Below, piece by piece: positions 44,742-56,067 of a DNA stretch of 64,000 bases (positions are counted from its first letter, which is position 1; each line of letters opens with the position of its first letter). This stretch comes from CAZTHM01 sp041946825 (GTDB lineage Bacteria; Acidobacteriota; Terriglobia; UBA7540): positions 310,001-374,000 of the forward strand of contig JBHGBD010000003.1 in NCBI GenBank assembly GCA_041946825.1, in the 5' to 3' direction. The notes beneath the pieces were generated by a model that saw only the letters and a program-made list of their open reading frames with translations, did not search any database and had not been told where the DNA came from. The position numbers and the translations under genes are program-made.

Positions 44742-45293
44742 GTGAAATTCGTTGAGGTGATGCGCCACAGTAAACGTGGCGAGGGCAAAGGCTTGAGCGA
44801 AGAAGGGCGCGAGCTGGCTCGCCGGGCGCGCGCCCTTCTTGCGCCGCACTACGACCTCTGCGTCTCGAGTCCCAAGGAACGCGCGCGCGAGACGACGGAA
44901 TGTCTCGGCTTTGAGCGCTACGAGATCGACGAGGCCTTCACCGTCGTCAATCCCTGGGAACCGTTCGATGCCGAGGTCATGAAACTCGCTCGAGATCGCG
45001 GGATCAGCCCGCTCGCGGCCTGCTGGGACATTCCTGAGGCATTGAACTATCTGAAACTTCAGGGCGAAACTTTTCTCGCTGCTGTCAAACGAATCGCGCG
45101 CAAGCTTCCCGAAGAGGGCCGAGCGTTGATCGTCTCCCACGGCGGCATCCTCGAAGCCGCGGCGCTGCACGGCTGCCCTCGCTATGAGCTCTCCGAACTA
45201 GGCGGCGAAATCTCCTTCTGCGAGGGTGTCCTCTTCAAGTTTGAAGGCGAAACGCTGGCAGGCATCGAAGTGAAGCGCCTGCCTGGAAAGTAG
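44742..45293 (+). CDS. histidine phosphatase family protein (SixA-like)
   Basis: A 183-residue protein beginning at GTG 44742 (KFVEVMRHSKRGEGKGLS); a GTG at 44736 would add two residues. The N-terminal catalytic motif is MRHSKRGEG, an RH followed by Ser in place of the classical Gly, as in SixA-like short enzymes. The second catalytic His lies in ALIVSHGGILEAAALHG. LSEEGRELARRARALLAPHY and VSSPKERARETTECL complete the family pattern. SixA enzymes dephosphorylate phosphohistidine; the substrate here could also be a small phosphoester. I favour the 44742 start because AAAGGG lies 6 bases upstream. Confidence 0.85.
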   Translation: MKFVEVMRHSKRGEGKGLSEEGRELARRARALLAPHYDLCVSSPKERARETTECLGFERYEIDEAFTVVNPWEPFDAEVMKLARDRGISPLAACWDIPEALNYLKLQGETFLAAVKRIARKLPEEGRALIVSHGGILEAAALHGCPRYELSELGGEISFCEGVLFKFEGETLAGIEVKRLPGK

Positions 45294-45380
45294 CCTGCAG
45301 AGGAGAGGATTGAAAAGCGGTGCCCGCTGGCGGATGACCCACTGAGCATTGCGTAATTCAGTGACGAATTCCCCTCACCC

Positions 45381-45501
45381 GTCCCGATCCCGCTCCGAGC
45401 GGGACGGGACACCCTCTCCCGCGCCGGGAGAGGGTCGGAGTCTATGGATAAATGTCCCTCGCCCTCCGGGAGAGGGAGAACCCCGATGCAGTTCATCGGG
45501 G
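45381..45501. repeat. cluster of four palindromes between convergent genes
   Basis: Four inverted repeats in 121 bases: gtcccgatcccgct paired with agcgggacgggac (45381-45410, one bulge); a perfect 11-base arm accctctcccg/cgggagagggt (45411-45435); tccctc/gaggga (45455-45477); and a perfect ccccgatg/catcgggg (45481-45501). They lie between the ends of the SixA-like gene and secA and could stop transcription from both sides. The ccctctccc...gggagaggg theme recurs in repeats of many bacterial genomes. Confidence 0.75.
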
Positions 45502-45553
45502 TGGGTGAGGGCGGTGCCGGCAGCGCCCCTGTCGCGCAATATCGTAAAGCTCA

Positions 45554-48787
<3,234 letters not shown>

Positions 48788-49174
48788 GCTATTCAGCGCG
48801 GCCCGCACCCGCGGCCGCATTCATCCATTCTACGGCCCCTTATCCGGATTGGCAAGAAACGCAGCGGCCCCATCAAGGACCGGTTTGGTCGAGAGGCGAC
48901 CTTTCGCCACCACATCGTTAGGTATCATCGGGAATCGTCGGGGTTGCCGGGGGCGGTAACCCTGGGTGTCGTCCTCCGCAGGCATCCGCAAGTAGATTCT
49001 ACACGCCCCGATCACCTCGATGAGTCACAAGTCATGTTATATCAGCGGGTTGCCCGGTGGGTTTTTGGCAGCGATATTGCCCCAAGTAAGAGGTGTCGGG
49101 TGGGAAGGCAGCCCAGGCCCCGAAGAACTACGGGCAAGCTGCGTGGGCAAGTGTATATGCGAAGGGAGCCTGCT
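48788..49174. other. intergenic region between divergent secA and the zinc-ribbon gene
   Basis: About 390 bases. I see no convincing gene, repeat or clear promoter. The small frames here are Arg/Pro-rich chance frames. The secA promoter should lie near the left side on the minus strand. Confidence 0.5.
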
Positions 49175-49333
49175 ATGACGCGAACAATTACCCTCGAAGA
49201 AGACGTGGAAACCACGCTCGAGCCCTGCCCGACTTGCGGCGCGATGGATTTCAACCCCCGCTGTCCCGATTGCCGTGAGGTCCGCGATGAGTGCTGGCAC
49301 GTCGAGAGCGGGGTCGAAGGGATCGACCTGTAA
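49175..49333 (+). CDS. small zinc-ribbon protein, unknown function
   Basis: A 52-residue protein from ATG 49175 (MTRTITLEEDVETTLEPCPT). AAGGGAGCC lies 5-9 bases upstream. Three Cys pairs or singles, CPTCGAMDFNPRCPDCREVRDECW, make a compact CxxC...CxxC zinc ribbon near the middle, and the tail is acidic. No family is recognised. The good ribosome binding site and zinc motif support expression. Confidence 0.6.
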   Translation: MTRTITLEEDVETTLEPCPTCGAMDFNPRCPDCREVRDECWHVESGVEGIDL

Positions 49334-49445
49334 GAAGACCCTCAGTGGCCTGCACCACTCACTTCCCCAGCCGCGCTCCCAAAGGCGCGATAAGCCTGCC
49401 GCTGGGTTTACCCTTCAAAGCCCCCATTCGGGTGCGCTTGTGTTC

Positions 49446-49664
49446 ATGCCCCATGTGCCAGTTTTCGTCGAAAGCCCTTACGAGGCATTGAAAGAAGAAA
49501 ATGGCTCCTTTGAGGTTGTGTCCCCCGCCGGGGACATTGTTCGGGTGTCATGCCGTCCCGGCCAGCCCATCTCGGCCCAATGGGTTAAGGTTTCGCCCGA
49601 ACTGCGGCGGTCCGACTACCTCTGGCGCGTCACAAGGCTAAGCGATAACCCGGATTTCAAGTAG
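49446..49664 (+). CDS. hypothetical protein, short beta-rich
   Basis: A 72-residue frame from ATG 49446 (MPHVPVFVESPYEALKEENG), followed by SFEVVSPAGDIVRVSCRPGQ and WVKVSPELRRSDYLWRVTRL. The frame stays open upstream to 49275 but the upstream part overlaps the zinc-ribbon gene and is Ser/Arg-rich, so the shorter form is preferred. No Shine-Dalgarno site is clear. Composition looks protein-like rather than random, but no family is recognised. Confidence 0.4.
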   Translation: MPHVPVFVESPYEALKEENGSFEVVSPAGDIVRVSCRPGQPISAQWVKVSPELRRSDYLWRVTRLSDNPDFK

Positions 49665-49794
49665 TTAGCTCAAATCGTCAAACGCAATCTCCATAGGCGG
49701 TTTTCTCGGCCGTTCTGCGCCGGTTGGGGAGGACCGGAGACATGCGTCGTCCCACGGCGCCTTGTCGTTCGGCCATCTTCTAACCGCCTCAACA

Positions 49795-49823
49795 TTGACA
49801 TTTTCGCGGGTTTCGGACATGCT
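49795..49823 (+). promoter_or_regulatory. possible promoter for cimA
   Basis: A perfect TTGACA at 49795-49800, then 17 bases, then CATGCT, which matches the -10 consensus at only three positions. The cimA ATG is 36 bases further on. Confidence 0.35.
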
Positions 49824-49858
49824 GAGGCTTTCCCGGACCAGACGGACTCCGCGCTGCC

Positions 49859-51460
49859 ATGAAAAAGATTCTGATTTACGACACCACCTTACGCGACGGT
49901 TCGCAGGGCGAGCATGTCTCCTTCTCGGTTGAGGACAAGCTCCACATCACCCGCAAGCTCGACGATTTCGGGATCGACTACATCGAGGGCGGTTGGCCGG
50001 GCTCGAACAGCAAAGACATCGCCTACTTCCAGCGCGCTAAAGACCTGACGCTCAAGCATGCCAAGCTCGCGGCCTTCGGCAGCACGCGACATCCGCGCCA
50101 GAACATCGGCCATGACCGCAACATCCAGGCGCTCGTCGAAGCCGCGACCCCGGTGGTGACCATTTTCGGCAAGACCTGGGACTTGCACGTCAAGGTGGCG
50201 CTGGGCGTTTCGCTGGATGAAAACCTGAAACTGATTTCCGAATCGGTCGCTTACCTGAAATCGAAGGGCCGGGAAGTCATCTACGACGCCGAGCATTTCT
50301 TTGACGGCTTCAAAGCCGACCGCGAGTACGCAATTGCCACGTTGCGCGCCGCGGAAGGGGCAGGCGCTGACACGATCGTTCTATGCGATACAAACGGCGG
50401 TACGCTGCCCAGCGAAATTCGCGAGCGTTTCCGCGCCGCCGCCCAACACGTCAAAGTCCCTGTGGGAATCCATACACACAACGATTGCGACATGGGCGTG
50501 GCGAACGCCGTCGCGGCCGTGCAGGAAGGCGCCGTGCACGTCCAGGGCACGATCAACGGGTACGGCGAGCGCACCGGGAATGCCAACCTCTGCTCGATCA
50601 TTCCTAACCTCGAATTGAAGCTCGGCCTGCGCACGGTTGGGAAGGAGAAACTCAAGCATCTAACGGAGGTTTCGCACTACGTCAGCGAGCTCGCCAATTT
50701 GATTCCCCGCCACGACCAGCCGTTCGTGGGCAAGAGCGCCTTCGCGCACAAAGGCGGGATTCACGTGAGCGCGGTGATGAAGGAGACGGCGTCCTACGAA
50801 CACATCGATCCCACGCTGGTGGGGAACGAGCGGCGCGTCCTGGTCTCGGAGCTCTCGGGCAAGAGCAACGTGATTTACAAAGCCGAGGAGATGGGGCTCG
50901 AAATCGACCGCAGTTCGCCGCACGCCAAGGTTGTGGTCGAGAAACTCAAAGAGTTGGAGCACGACGGGTATCAGTTCGAGGGCGCGGAAGGATCGTTCCA
51001 GATTCTCTATGACCGGCTGATTCACAACTTCCCGGAATTTTTTGAGTTGGACGGATTTCGCGTCATCACCGAGAAGAAAGGCTCCAACGAGCCTTACTCG
51101 GAGGCGGTCATCAAGCTGCGCGTGGACGGCAAGGAAGAACATACCGCGGCGGAAGGCGTGGGCCCGGTCAGCGCGCTCGACCGCGCGTTGCGGAAATCAC
51201 TCGGCACCTTCTTCCCCTGCATTCGGGATGTTCGCCTGACCGATTACAAGGTCCGTGTGCTGAACGCCGCCGACGCCACTGACGCGCGCGTGCGCGTCCT
51301 GATCGAAACCAGCGACGGCCAGGAAACCTGGGGGACCGTCGGCGTCTCGGAGAACATCATCGAGGCGAGCTGGAAAGCCCTCGTCGACAGCATCACCTAC
51401 AAGCTCAAGAAGGAATACGGCTACCGGCGCCACGAAACCAAAACCCACGCGACGAAGTGA
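49859..51460 (+). CDS. cimA: (R)-citramalate synthase
   Basis: Condenses pyruvate and acetyl-CoA to citramalate, the threonine-independent entry to isoleucine synthesis. It has 533 residues. The DRE-TIM catalytic start is YDTTLRDGSQGEHVSFSVED; CDTNGGTLPSE, GIHTHNDCDMGVANAVAAVQ and GYGERTGNANL follow; FVGKSAFAHKGGIHVSAVMK is the CimA/LeuA linker motif; residues from about 400 on form the regulatory LeuA dimer domain (EGVGPVSALDRALRK). The length and GSQGEH motif favour CimA over 2-isopropylmalate synthase or homocitrate synthase. No leu or ilv genes are adjacent. Confidence 0.92.
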   Translation: MKKILIYDTTLRDGSQGEHVSFSVEDKLHITRKLDDFGIDYIEGGWPGSNSKDIAYFQRAKDLTLKHAKLAAFGSTRHPRQNIGHDRNIQALVEAATPVVTIFGKTWDLHVKVALGVSLDENLKLISESVAYLKSKGREVIYDAEHFFDGFKADREYAIATLRAAEGAGADTIVLCDTNGGTLPSEIRERFRAAAQHVKVPVGIHTHNDCDMGVANAVAAVQEGAVHVQGTINGYGERTGNANLCSIIPNLELKLGLRTVGKEKLKHLTEVSHYVSELANLIPRHDQPFVGKSAFAHKGGIHVSAVMKETASYEHIDPTLVGNERRVLVSELSGKSNVIYKAEEMGLEIDRSSPHAKVVVEKLKELEHDGYQFEGAEGSFQILYDRLIHNFPEFFELDGFRVITEKKGSNEPYSEAVIKLRVDGKEEHTAAEGVGPVSALDRALRKSLGTFFPCIRDVRLTDYKVRVLNAADATDARVRVLIETSDGQETWGTVGVSENIIEASWKALVDSITYKLKKEYGYRRHETKTHATK

Positions 51461-51508
51461 CGGCAGTTCCCAAACCTCCTCCCAACACGCGTTTCACAGG
51501 GCGCATCC

Positions 51509-52117
51509 TTGGCTATGATGGATTTAGGCCTATTGGGATGGGCAAGTGAAATGGTCAGCGAGCATCCCTCCATCGCGTTCGGAAGAAGAATCAAGCGTCA
51601 AAACGCGCTGACGGCGGCGGCGTTTGGGGGCTTGCTGGCCGCGGTTGCGGGAATCGTCTTCCCGCCGCGAGGCGCGGCCAGCGCGTGGGGATTTGTAATC
51701 GGCTTGGTTTACGCCAATCTTTTTGAGTACGCGCTCCATCGCTTTATTCTCCACGCGCGGGAAGGGTTGTTGGCGCAGACGCACGGCGTGCATCACAGGA
51801 CCTGGCGCGCCCCCGACGAATCGCTCTACGTGAATTTTGCGCGCTCACCCTGGATCGTCATGCTTCTATTCGGCGGGAACGCCTTGCCCGTATTGGCGGC
51901 GGAGTGGTTGATGCGTCTCGGGTTTGCCGCGGCGATGATCGTTGCCTTCGTGCCCTACTTCATTGTCGTTGAAGAAGTCCACTGGCGTATTCACATGGGC
52001 GGGTTACCAGGGTGGCTGGAATTCGCGCGGCGGCACCACCTGCGTCACCACGCGCGCGGCGACGCCGGGTTCAATGTCTACCTGCCGCTGTTTGATCGCC
52101 TGCTCGGCACGGCGTAG
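51509..52117 (+). CDS. fatty acid hydroxylase / sterol desaturase family membrane protein
   Basis: A 202-residue di-iron membrane oxygenase-type protein. Four hydrophobic stretches carry the His boxes LHRFILHAREG, THGVHHRTWR, EEVHWRIHMGG and RRHHLRHHARGD, which together supply the eight or more His ligands of the family. Substrate is unknown (lipid, sterol-like or carotenoid). The start is uncertain: TTG 51509, ATG 51515 or 51518, or ATG 51551 (MVSEHPSIAFGRRI); none has a clear Shine-Dalgarno site. It lies downstream of cimA in the same direction. Confidence 0.82.
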   Translation: MAMMDLGLLGWASEMVSEHPSIAFGRRIKRQNALTAAAFGGLLAAVAGIVFPPRGAASAWGFVIGLVYANLFEYALHRFILHAREGLLAQTHGVHHRTWRAPDESLYVNFARSPWIVMLLFGGNALPVLAAEWLMRLGFAAAMIVAFVPYFIVVEEVHWRIHMGGLPGWLEFARRHHLRHHARGDAGFNVYLPLFDRLLGTA

Positions 52118-52243
52118 CGTCAATGCCGCCGACCGCGCGGAACCCGGTGCCACGGAAAACTTCGGGCCTCTATCTCCCACCTCCCACCGGCCTCTTATCT
52201 CTTGCCACTCGCTCCCCATGCGGCGACAATAGCAGGAATTCTC

Positions 52244-52735
52244 ATGCTGGCGTTTCTGTGCGGAGGGATGGAATACGCAACCGACGGCGGGCGCGCGTGG
52301 CGCGAACGGATTCGTCTGTGGCTGCAGGAGGCGGTCAACCACCGTGTCTACGACCCGACCATCGAGGCCCAGCGCATTTTCAGCGCCGAAGAGTTGGCAG
52401 GCTTCACCGAATGGAAGACCTCGGATGTCGAGCGTTTCCGCCGTGTGATGCGCGTCGCCATCTCGCGCGACCTGGACGTGATGGCGAACCAGGCGGATTA
52501 CGTCGTTTGCCTCTGGGACGAAGCCGCCATGCGCGGCGGCGGCACGCATGCCGAATTAACCGCCGCGACGCGCAAGGGCATTCCGGTTTATATGGTCACC
52601 GAAATCCCGTCGAGTGAAATCAGCGGGTGGATACTCGCCTGCGTTGATCGGGTTTTCGGGAATTTCGAGGAGCTGAAGGCATTTCTTCTCTCGACCTATG
52701 GCCGCGAAAGCCGCCAGCAGGCGCTCTGGAAGTAG
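52244..52735 (+). CDS. nucleoside 2-deoxyribosyltransferase-like protein
   Basis: A 163-residue protein from ATG 52244 (MLAFLCGGMEYATDGGRAWR) with AGGA upstream. LCGGMEYA...G..WR near the start and ADYVVCLWDEAAMRGGGTHAE in the middle match the nucleoside 2-deoxyribosyltransferase-like (Rossmann, DUF4406-type) fold, where residues after the first strand and the D...G...E group bind the nucleoside or sugar. KGIPVYMVTEIPSSEISGWI follows. A true transferase activity is not certain. A 17-base palindrome starts 2 bases after the stop. Confidence 0.65.
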   Translation: MLAFLCGGMEYATDGGRAWRERIRLWLQEAVNHRVYDPTIEAQRIFSAEELAGFTEWKTSDVERFRRVMRVAISRDLDVMANQADYVVCLWDEAAMRGGGTHAELTAATRKGIPVYMVTEIPSSEISGWILACVDRVFGNFEELKAFLLSTYGRESRQQALWK

Positions 52736-52736
52736 C

Positions 52737-52753
52737 GGCGATTTTAAATCGCC
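52737..52753. terminator. short palindrome after the deoxyribosyltransferase-like gene
   Basis: ggcgattt-t-aaatcgcc is a perfect 8-base inverted repeat immediately after the stop codon. It has no T-run, so it may be a terminator or a repeat element. Confidence 0.4.
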
Positions 52754-52818
52754 AAAATCCCGTCGCCTGACGCAGTGCGCAGCTCTGCGAGGGCAAGCGA
52801 CCTCGCGCCGCGGGCGAT

Positions 52819-52845
52819 CGCAGACATCACGAAACGATGTCTGCG
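52819..52845. repeat. REP-like hairpin, copy 4
   Basis: Perfect 10-base stem cgcagacatc (52819-52828) and gatgtctgcg (52836-52845), loop acgaaac, followed by ccacccc. Same core, stem length and loop length as copy 2 at 6320. Confidence 0.7.
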
Positions 52846-52872
52846 CCACCCCGAAAAAGCTGGGGGGCACGA

Positions 52873-53217
52873 ATGACCGATGAAGTTCTGATTCATCGCG
52901 GGACCACCCTGGTGCGTCGTCTGCGCCTCGCGCCCGGTGAAGCCATGCCCTGGCATCGCGACCCTTACCATCGCGTCTCAGTGATTCTCAGCGGCGACGC
53001 AATTGCCATCGAATATCGCGATGGGAGTCCAACCAAACGCTTCTCGCTCCACCCGGGACAAGTGGATTGGGACGAGCCGACCTCACGCGTCCATCGCGGC
53101 GTCAACGTGGGCTCGCAGCCCTATGAAGAGGTCACCACCTTCTTCCTCGACCGCCCCGACGCCATCCCACAACCGCAGGAAGGCTCGCGGCGGCGCGCGG
53201 CCTCCCTACTCAGATGA
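52873..53217 (+). CDS. cupin-domain protein
   Basis: A 114-residue small beta-barrel protein from ATG 52873, preceded by GGGGGG. RLAPGEAMPWHRDPYHRVSV supplies the G...PxHxH-type cupin motif 1 (here WHRDPYHR), and SLHPGQVDWDEPTSRVHRGV supplies motif 2. The C-terminal tail is Arg-rich. Function is unknown; small cupins of this type bind metal or a small ligand. It lies 33 bases before the KdpD-like kinase and may be part of that operon. Confidence 0.7.
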   Translation: MTDEVLIHRGTTLVRRLRLAPGEAMPWHRDPYHRVSVILSGDAIAIEYRDGSPTKRFSLHPGQVDWDEPTSRVHRGVNVGSQPYEEVTTFFLDRPDAIPQPQEGSRRRAASLLR

Positions 53218-53250
53218 AAATCACCGGCAACTCCGCTATGCTTTTGTTCT

Positions 53251-54762
53251 GTGATCCCGCCCTCCATCGAAGCCTCGGATCCCGTCAATTCGAGGGCCGC
53301 GTCCCAGCCCATTGAGGCCAGCCGGCGTCTGCTCCGCCTGGGCGGAGTCATCGCGCTCATCGGCGGGGTCACCTTTTTCGCCTCCCACCTGATTGCGCGA
53401 AACGTCACAACCGTGGGATTCACTTACCTCATCGCCGTGCTGGTGCTCGCGGCGCGCTGGGGATTCCTGGAATCCCTCGTGGCCTCTGTGGTTTCCGTCC
53501 TCTGTTTCAACTACTTCTTCTTCGAGCCGGTCGGTACCTTCAACATCGCCGAGCCAGAGAACTGGGTGGCGCTCTTCGCTTTCCTTGTCACCTCGCTCGT
53601 GGGCAGCCAGCTTTCCGCGCGCGCCCGCCAGCGGACGCGGGAGGCGCTGGATCGGCAGCACGAAATGGAGAGGCTTTACGCTCTGAGTCGTGCCATCCTG
53701 CTCATCGACGCGAACACTTCCCCCGGCCGGCAGATCGCCGACCAGATCCGAGACATCTTCGGCTTTTCTGCCGTGGCGCTGTATGACGCTAAAGCTGGGG
53801 AAGTGCACTATGCGGGGTCGGGCGACCCCCCCGAAATGGAAGATCGCTTGCGGCAGGCGGCGACCGGCGGGGCAGGGCCCAGGGACGAGGCCAGCGGAGC
53901 GGTCATTGCTCCCATCCTGCTGGGCGGGCAGACTCTCGGCAGCCTGGCCATTCAACGCGGGGCTCTGTCCGGGGTGGCCCTGCAGGCCCTGGCCAACCTC
54001 GTTGCCATCGCGCTTGAGAAGGTCCGCGGGCGCGAGGCTGCGAATCGCGCTGAGGCGGCCCGTCAGAGCGAGGAACTGAAATCTGCCCTCCTCGATTCTC
54101 TGGCCCACGAGTTCAAGACTCCCCTGACTTCCATCAAAGCCGCGGCAACGGCCCTGCTCGCGACTCCCCCCGAGGGCGCGGCTGAGCAGCGGGAGCTCGT
54201 TTCCATCGTCGACGAAGAGGCGGACCACCTGGCCAGTTTGGTGACGGAAGCCATCGAGATGGCCCGCATCGAAGCCGGGGAGCTCCGGCTGAAGGCCGGG
54301 ATGCACTCCGCGGCGGAACTGATTGGCAAAGCACTTGAACGGATGAAAGCTGCAACTGAGGGGCGGAAGATTATCGTAAGCATGGACGAAGATCTGCCCG
54401 CGATTCTCGCCGATCCCAACGTGATGGAGTTGGCCCTCCGCCACCTGCTGGATAACGCCCTCAAGTATTCTCCTCCTGCCTCGCCTGTGGCGGTCCGCGC
54501 GGAACGCTGCGCGCGCGGCGTGCTGATTAGTGTCACCGACGAAGGCCCCGGAATTCCCGAGCGAGAGCGCTCGCGCGTTTTCGAGAAGTTCTATCGCAGC
54601 CCCAGCACCCGGCAGCACGTCCCGGGCACGGGGATGGGCCTCGCCATCGCCCGGGAAATCGTCTCTGCGCACGGTGGGGAAATCGGGCTTGAGAATCTGC
54701 CCGGGAAGGGCACGCGGTTCTGGATCATGGTTCCCAGAGCCGCCGAGGAAAAGATCGCATGA
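53251..54762 (+). CDS. KdpD-like sensor histidine kinase lacking the N-terminal KdpD/Usp domains
   Basis: A 503-residue kinase from GTG 53251. Membrane helices (about 30-125) form a DUF4118 domain: FTYLIAVLVLAARWGFLESL then SVLCFNYFFFEPVGTFNIAE, the diagnostic KdpD segment. A GAF-like domain (about 140-260) leads to the dimerisation helix with His286 in DSLAHEFKTPLTSIKA, and the ATPase domain with LRHLLDNALKYSP, DEGPGIPERE and GTGMGLAIAREIV. Full KdpD has an N-terminal sensor of about 350 residues, absent here. The stop overlaps the regulator ATG (ATGA). No SD site is clear. Confidence 0.9.
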   Translation: MIPPSIEASDPVNSRAASQPIEASRRLLRLGGVIALIGGVTFFASHLIARNVTTVGFTYLIAVLVLAARWGFLESLVASVVSVLCFNYFFFEPVGTFNIAEPENWVALFAFLVTSLVGSQLSARARQRTREALDRQHEMERLYALSRAILLIDANTSPGRQIADQIRDIFGFSAVALYDAKAGEVHYAGSGDPPEMEDRLRQAATGGAGPRDEASGAVIAPILLGGQTLGSLAIQRGALSGVALQALANLVAIALEKVRGREAANRAEAARQSEELKSALLDSLAHEFKTPLTSIKAAATALLATPPEGAAEQRELVSIVDEEADHLASLVTEAIEMARIEAGELRLKAGMHSAAELIGKALERMKAATEGRKIIVSMDEDLPAILADPNVMELALRHLLDNALKYSPPASPVAVRAERCARGVLISVTDEGPGIPERERSRVFEKFYRSPSTRQHVPGTGMGLAIAREIVSAHGGEIGLENLPGKGTRFWIMVPRAAEEKIA

Positions 54763-55454
54763 GCGCCGGCCGCATCCTGGTGGTGGACGACGATCCGCAG
54801 ATTCGCCGCGTGATGCGGACCACGCTGACGGCCAGCGGCTATGAGGTGAGTGACGCGCGCAGCGGCGAGCAGGCCCTGGAGAAGATCCGCGCGGAGAAGT
54901 ACGACCTGGTGCTGCTGGACGTGAATATGCCCGGCATGGGCGGCATGGGAGCCTGCCGGGAGATTCGCCGCTCTTTCGAAGGCGCGATCATCATGCTGAC
55001 GGTCCGAAACACCGAGCAGGACAAGGTCGAAGCTCTCGACGCCGGCGCGGATGATTACGTCACGAAACCGTTCAGCACTCCGGAGTTGCTGGCGCGCATT
55101 CGCGCCGCGCTGCGTCGCGCGCCCCCCTCCGGGCTCGAACCTCGGAGGGTCACTCTGGGAGACGCGGTCATTGATTTTGAGGCCCGCCATGTCCGCCACC
55201 CCCACCGGGAAACTCGCCTGACGCCGAAGGAATTTGATCTACTTCGCTATCTTGTGACCCACTCCAACCGGCCGCTTTCCCATCGCGAACTGTTGCAGGC
55301 CGTCTGGGGACCTGACTATGGCGACGAAGTGGAGTATCTCCGCGTCTTCATCAACCAGCTTCGTAAGAAGGTCGAGCCGGATCCCACCAATCCACAGTAC
55401 ATTCTGACCGAGCCCTGGCTCGGATATCGGTTCTACCTCCCGCCGCAGGAATAA
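54759..55454 (+). CDS. kdpE: OmpR-family response regulator, KdpE-like
   Basis: A 231-residue regulator coupled to the kinase by an ATGA overlap. The receiver domain has RILVVDDDPQIRRVM, phospho-acceptor Asp54 in YDLVLLDVNMPGMGG, and DDYVTKPFSTPELLARI. The winged-helix domain (about 130-230) has RLTPKEFDLLRYLVTHSNRP and RVFINQLRKKVEPDP, as in KdpE. The DNA target cannot be read from the sequence; the nearest candidate genes are the Usp-like protein and permease downstream. Confidence 0.92.
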   Translation: MSAGRILVVDDDPQIRRVMRTTLTASGYEVSDARSGEQALEKIRAEKYDLVLLDVNMPGMGGMGACREIRRSFEGAIIMLTVRNTEQDKVEALDAGADDYVTKPFSTPELLARIRAALRRAPPSGLEPRRVTLGDAVIDFEARHVRHPHRETRLTPKEFDLLRYLVTHSNRPLSHRELLQAVWGPDYGDEVEYLRVFINQLRKKVEPDPTNPQYILTEPWLGYRFYLPPQE

Positions 55455-55513
55455 CGAAATCCTGAGCAACTCTTTATGCCTTCCTTATGCGCCCTCGCTA
55501 GGCTGGATAGCAG

Positions 55514-56005
55514 ATGTCTCCGTTGGACAAGACGGCAAGCTTCCTGAGCGCATCAGCGGTGGACCGGGCGTGGACCCCCGATGCCACCGACCTGCAGGTA
55601 CGCTGCGGGCCCGACGGGAAGTTCGACGCGCACGTCGTTTTTACCAGTCACGCCGCGACGGGCGCCGCGCTTCGCTGGGTGGCACGACTGGGGAACCGGC
55701 TGGATGCACACCCGATCGTGCTGATGTTTTACGTCGTCCCCTACACGCTTTCCCTCAACTGGCGGGCCGTTCCTGAAGGTTTTCTGGAGCGCCGCATTGG
55801 CGCTCTCAAAGCGGCAACGCCCGTGGAGTTCTCGGTGCGCATCTATCTCTGCCGCAATTCGAAAGAGAGTCTGCGGCAGGTGTTGCGGCCGGGTTCGCTG
55901 GTCGTGGTGGGAGGGAAAGAGCGCTGGTGGCCGACCGACGAGCAGCGACTGGTGGGATGGCTCAGGAAAGAGGGGCATCAAGTGTTCCTGGTGGATTCGT
56001 TCTGA
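55514..56005 (+). CDS. Usp-like protein in the KdpDE-permease cluster
   Basis: A 163-residue soluble protein from ATG 55514. The C-terminal half, VEFSVRIYLCRNSKESLRQV then GSLVVVGGKERWWPTDEQRL and VFLVDSF, has the alternating strands of a universal-stress-like or nucleotide-binding fold, but no ATP motif is obvious. It lies between the KdpE-like gene (59 bases) and the permease (62 bases) in the same direction. Family is not firmly recognised. Confidence 0.55.
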   Translation: MSPLDKTASFLSASAVDRAWTPDATDLQVRCGPDGKFDAHVVFTSHAATGAALRWVARLGNRLDAHPIVLMFYVVPYTLSLNWRAVPEGFLERRIGALKAATPVEFSVRIYLCRNSKESLRQVLRPGSLVVVGGKERWWPTDEQRLVGWLRKEGHQVFLVDSF

Positions 56006-56067
56006 CGGAGGTGGTGAGCCGCGGCCGGCCATCTGGCCGCGGCTCCAGTTCAATCGGCACCCAACTC

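Noticed and set aside
53236..54672. A 478-codon minus-strand frame opposite the KdpD-like kinase
   Set aside because: Shadow of a well-supported histidine kinase.
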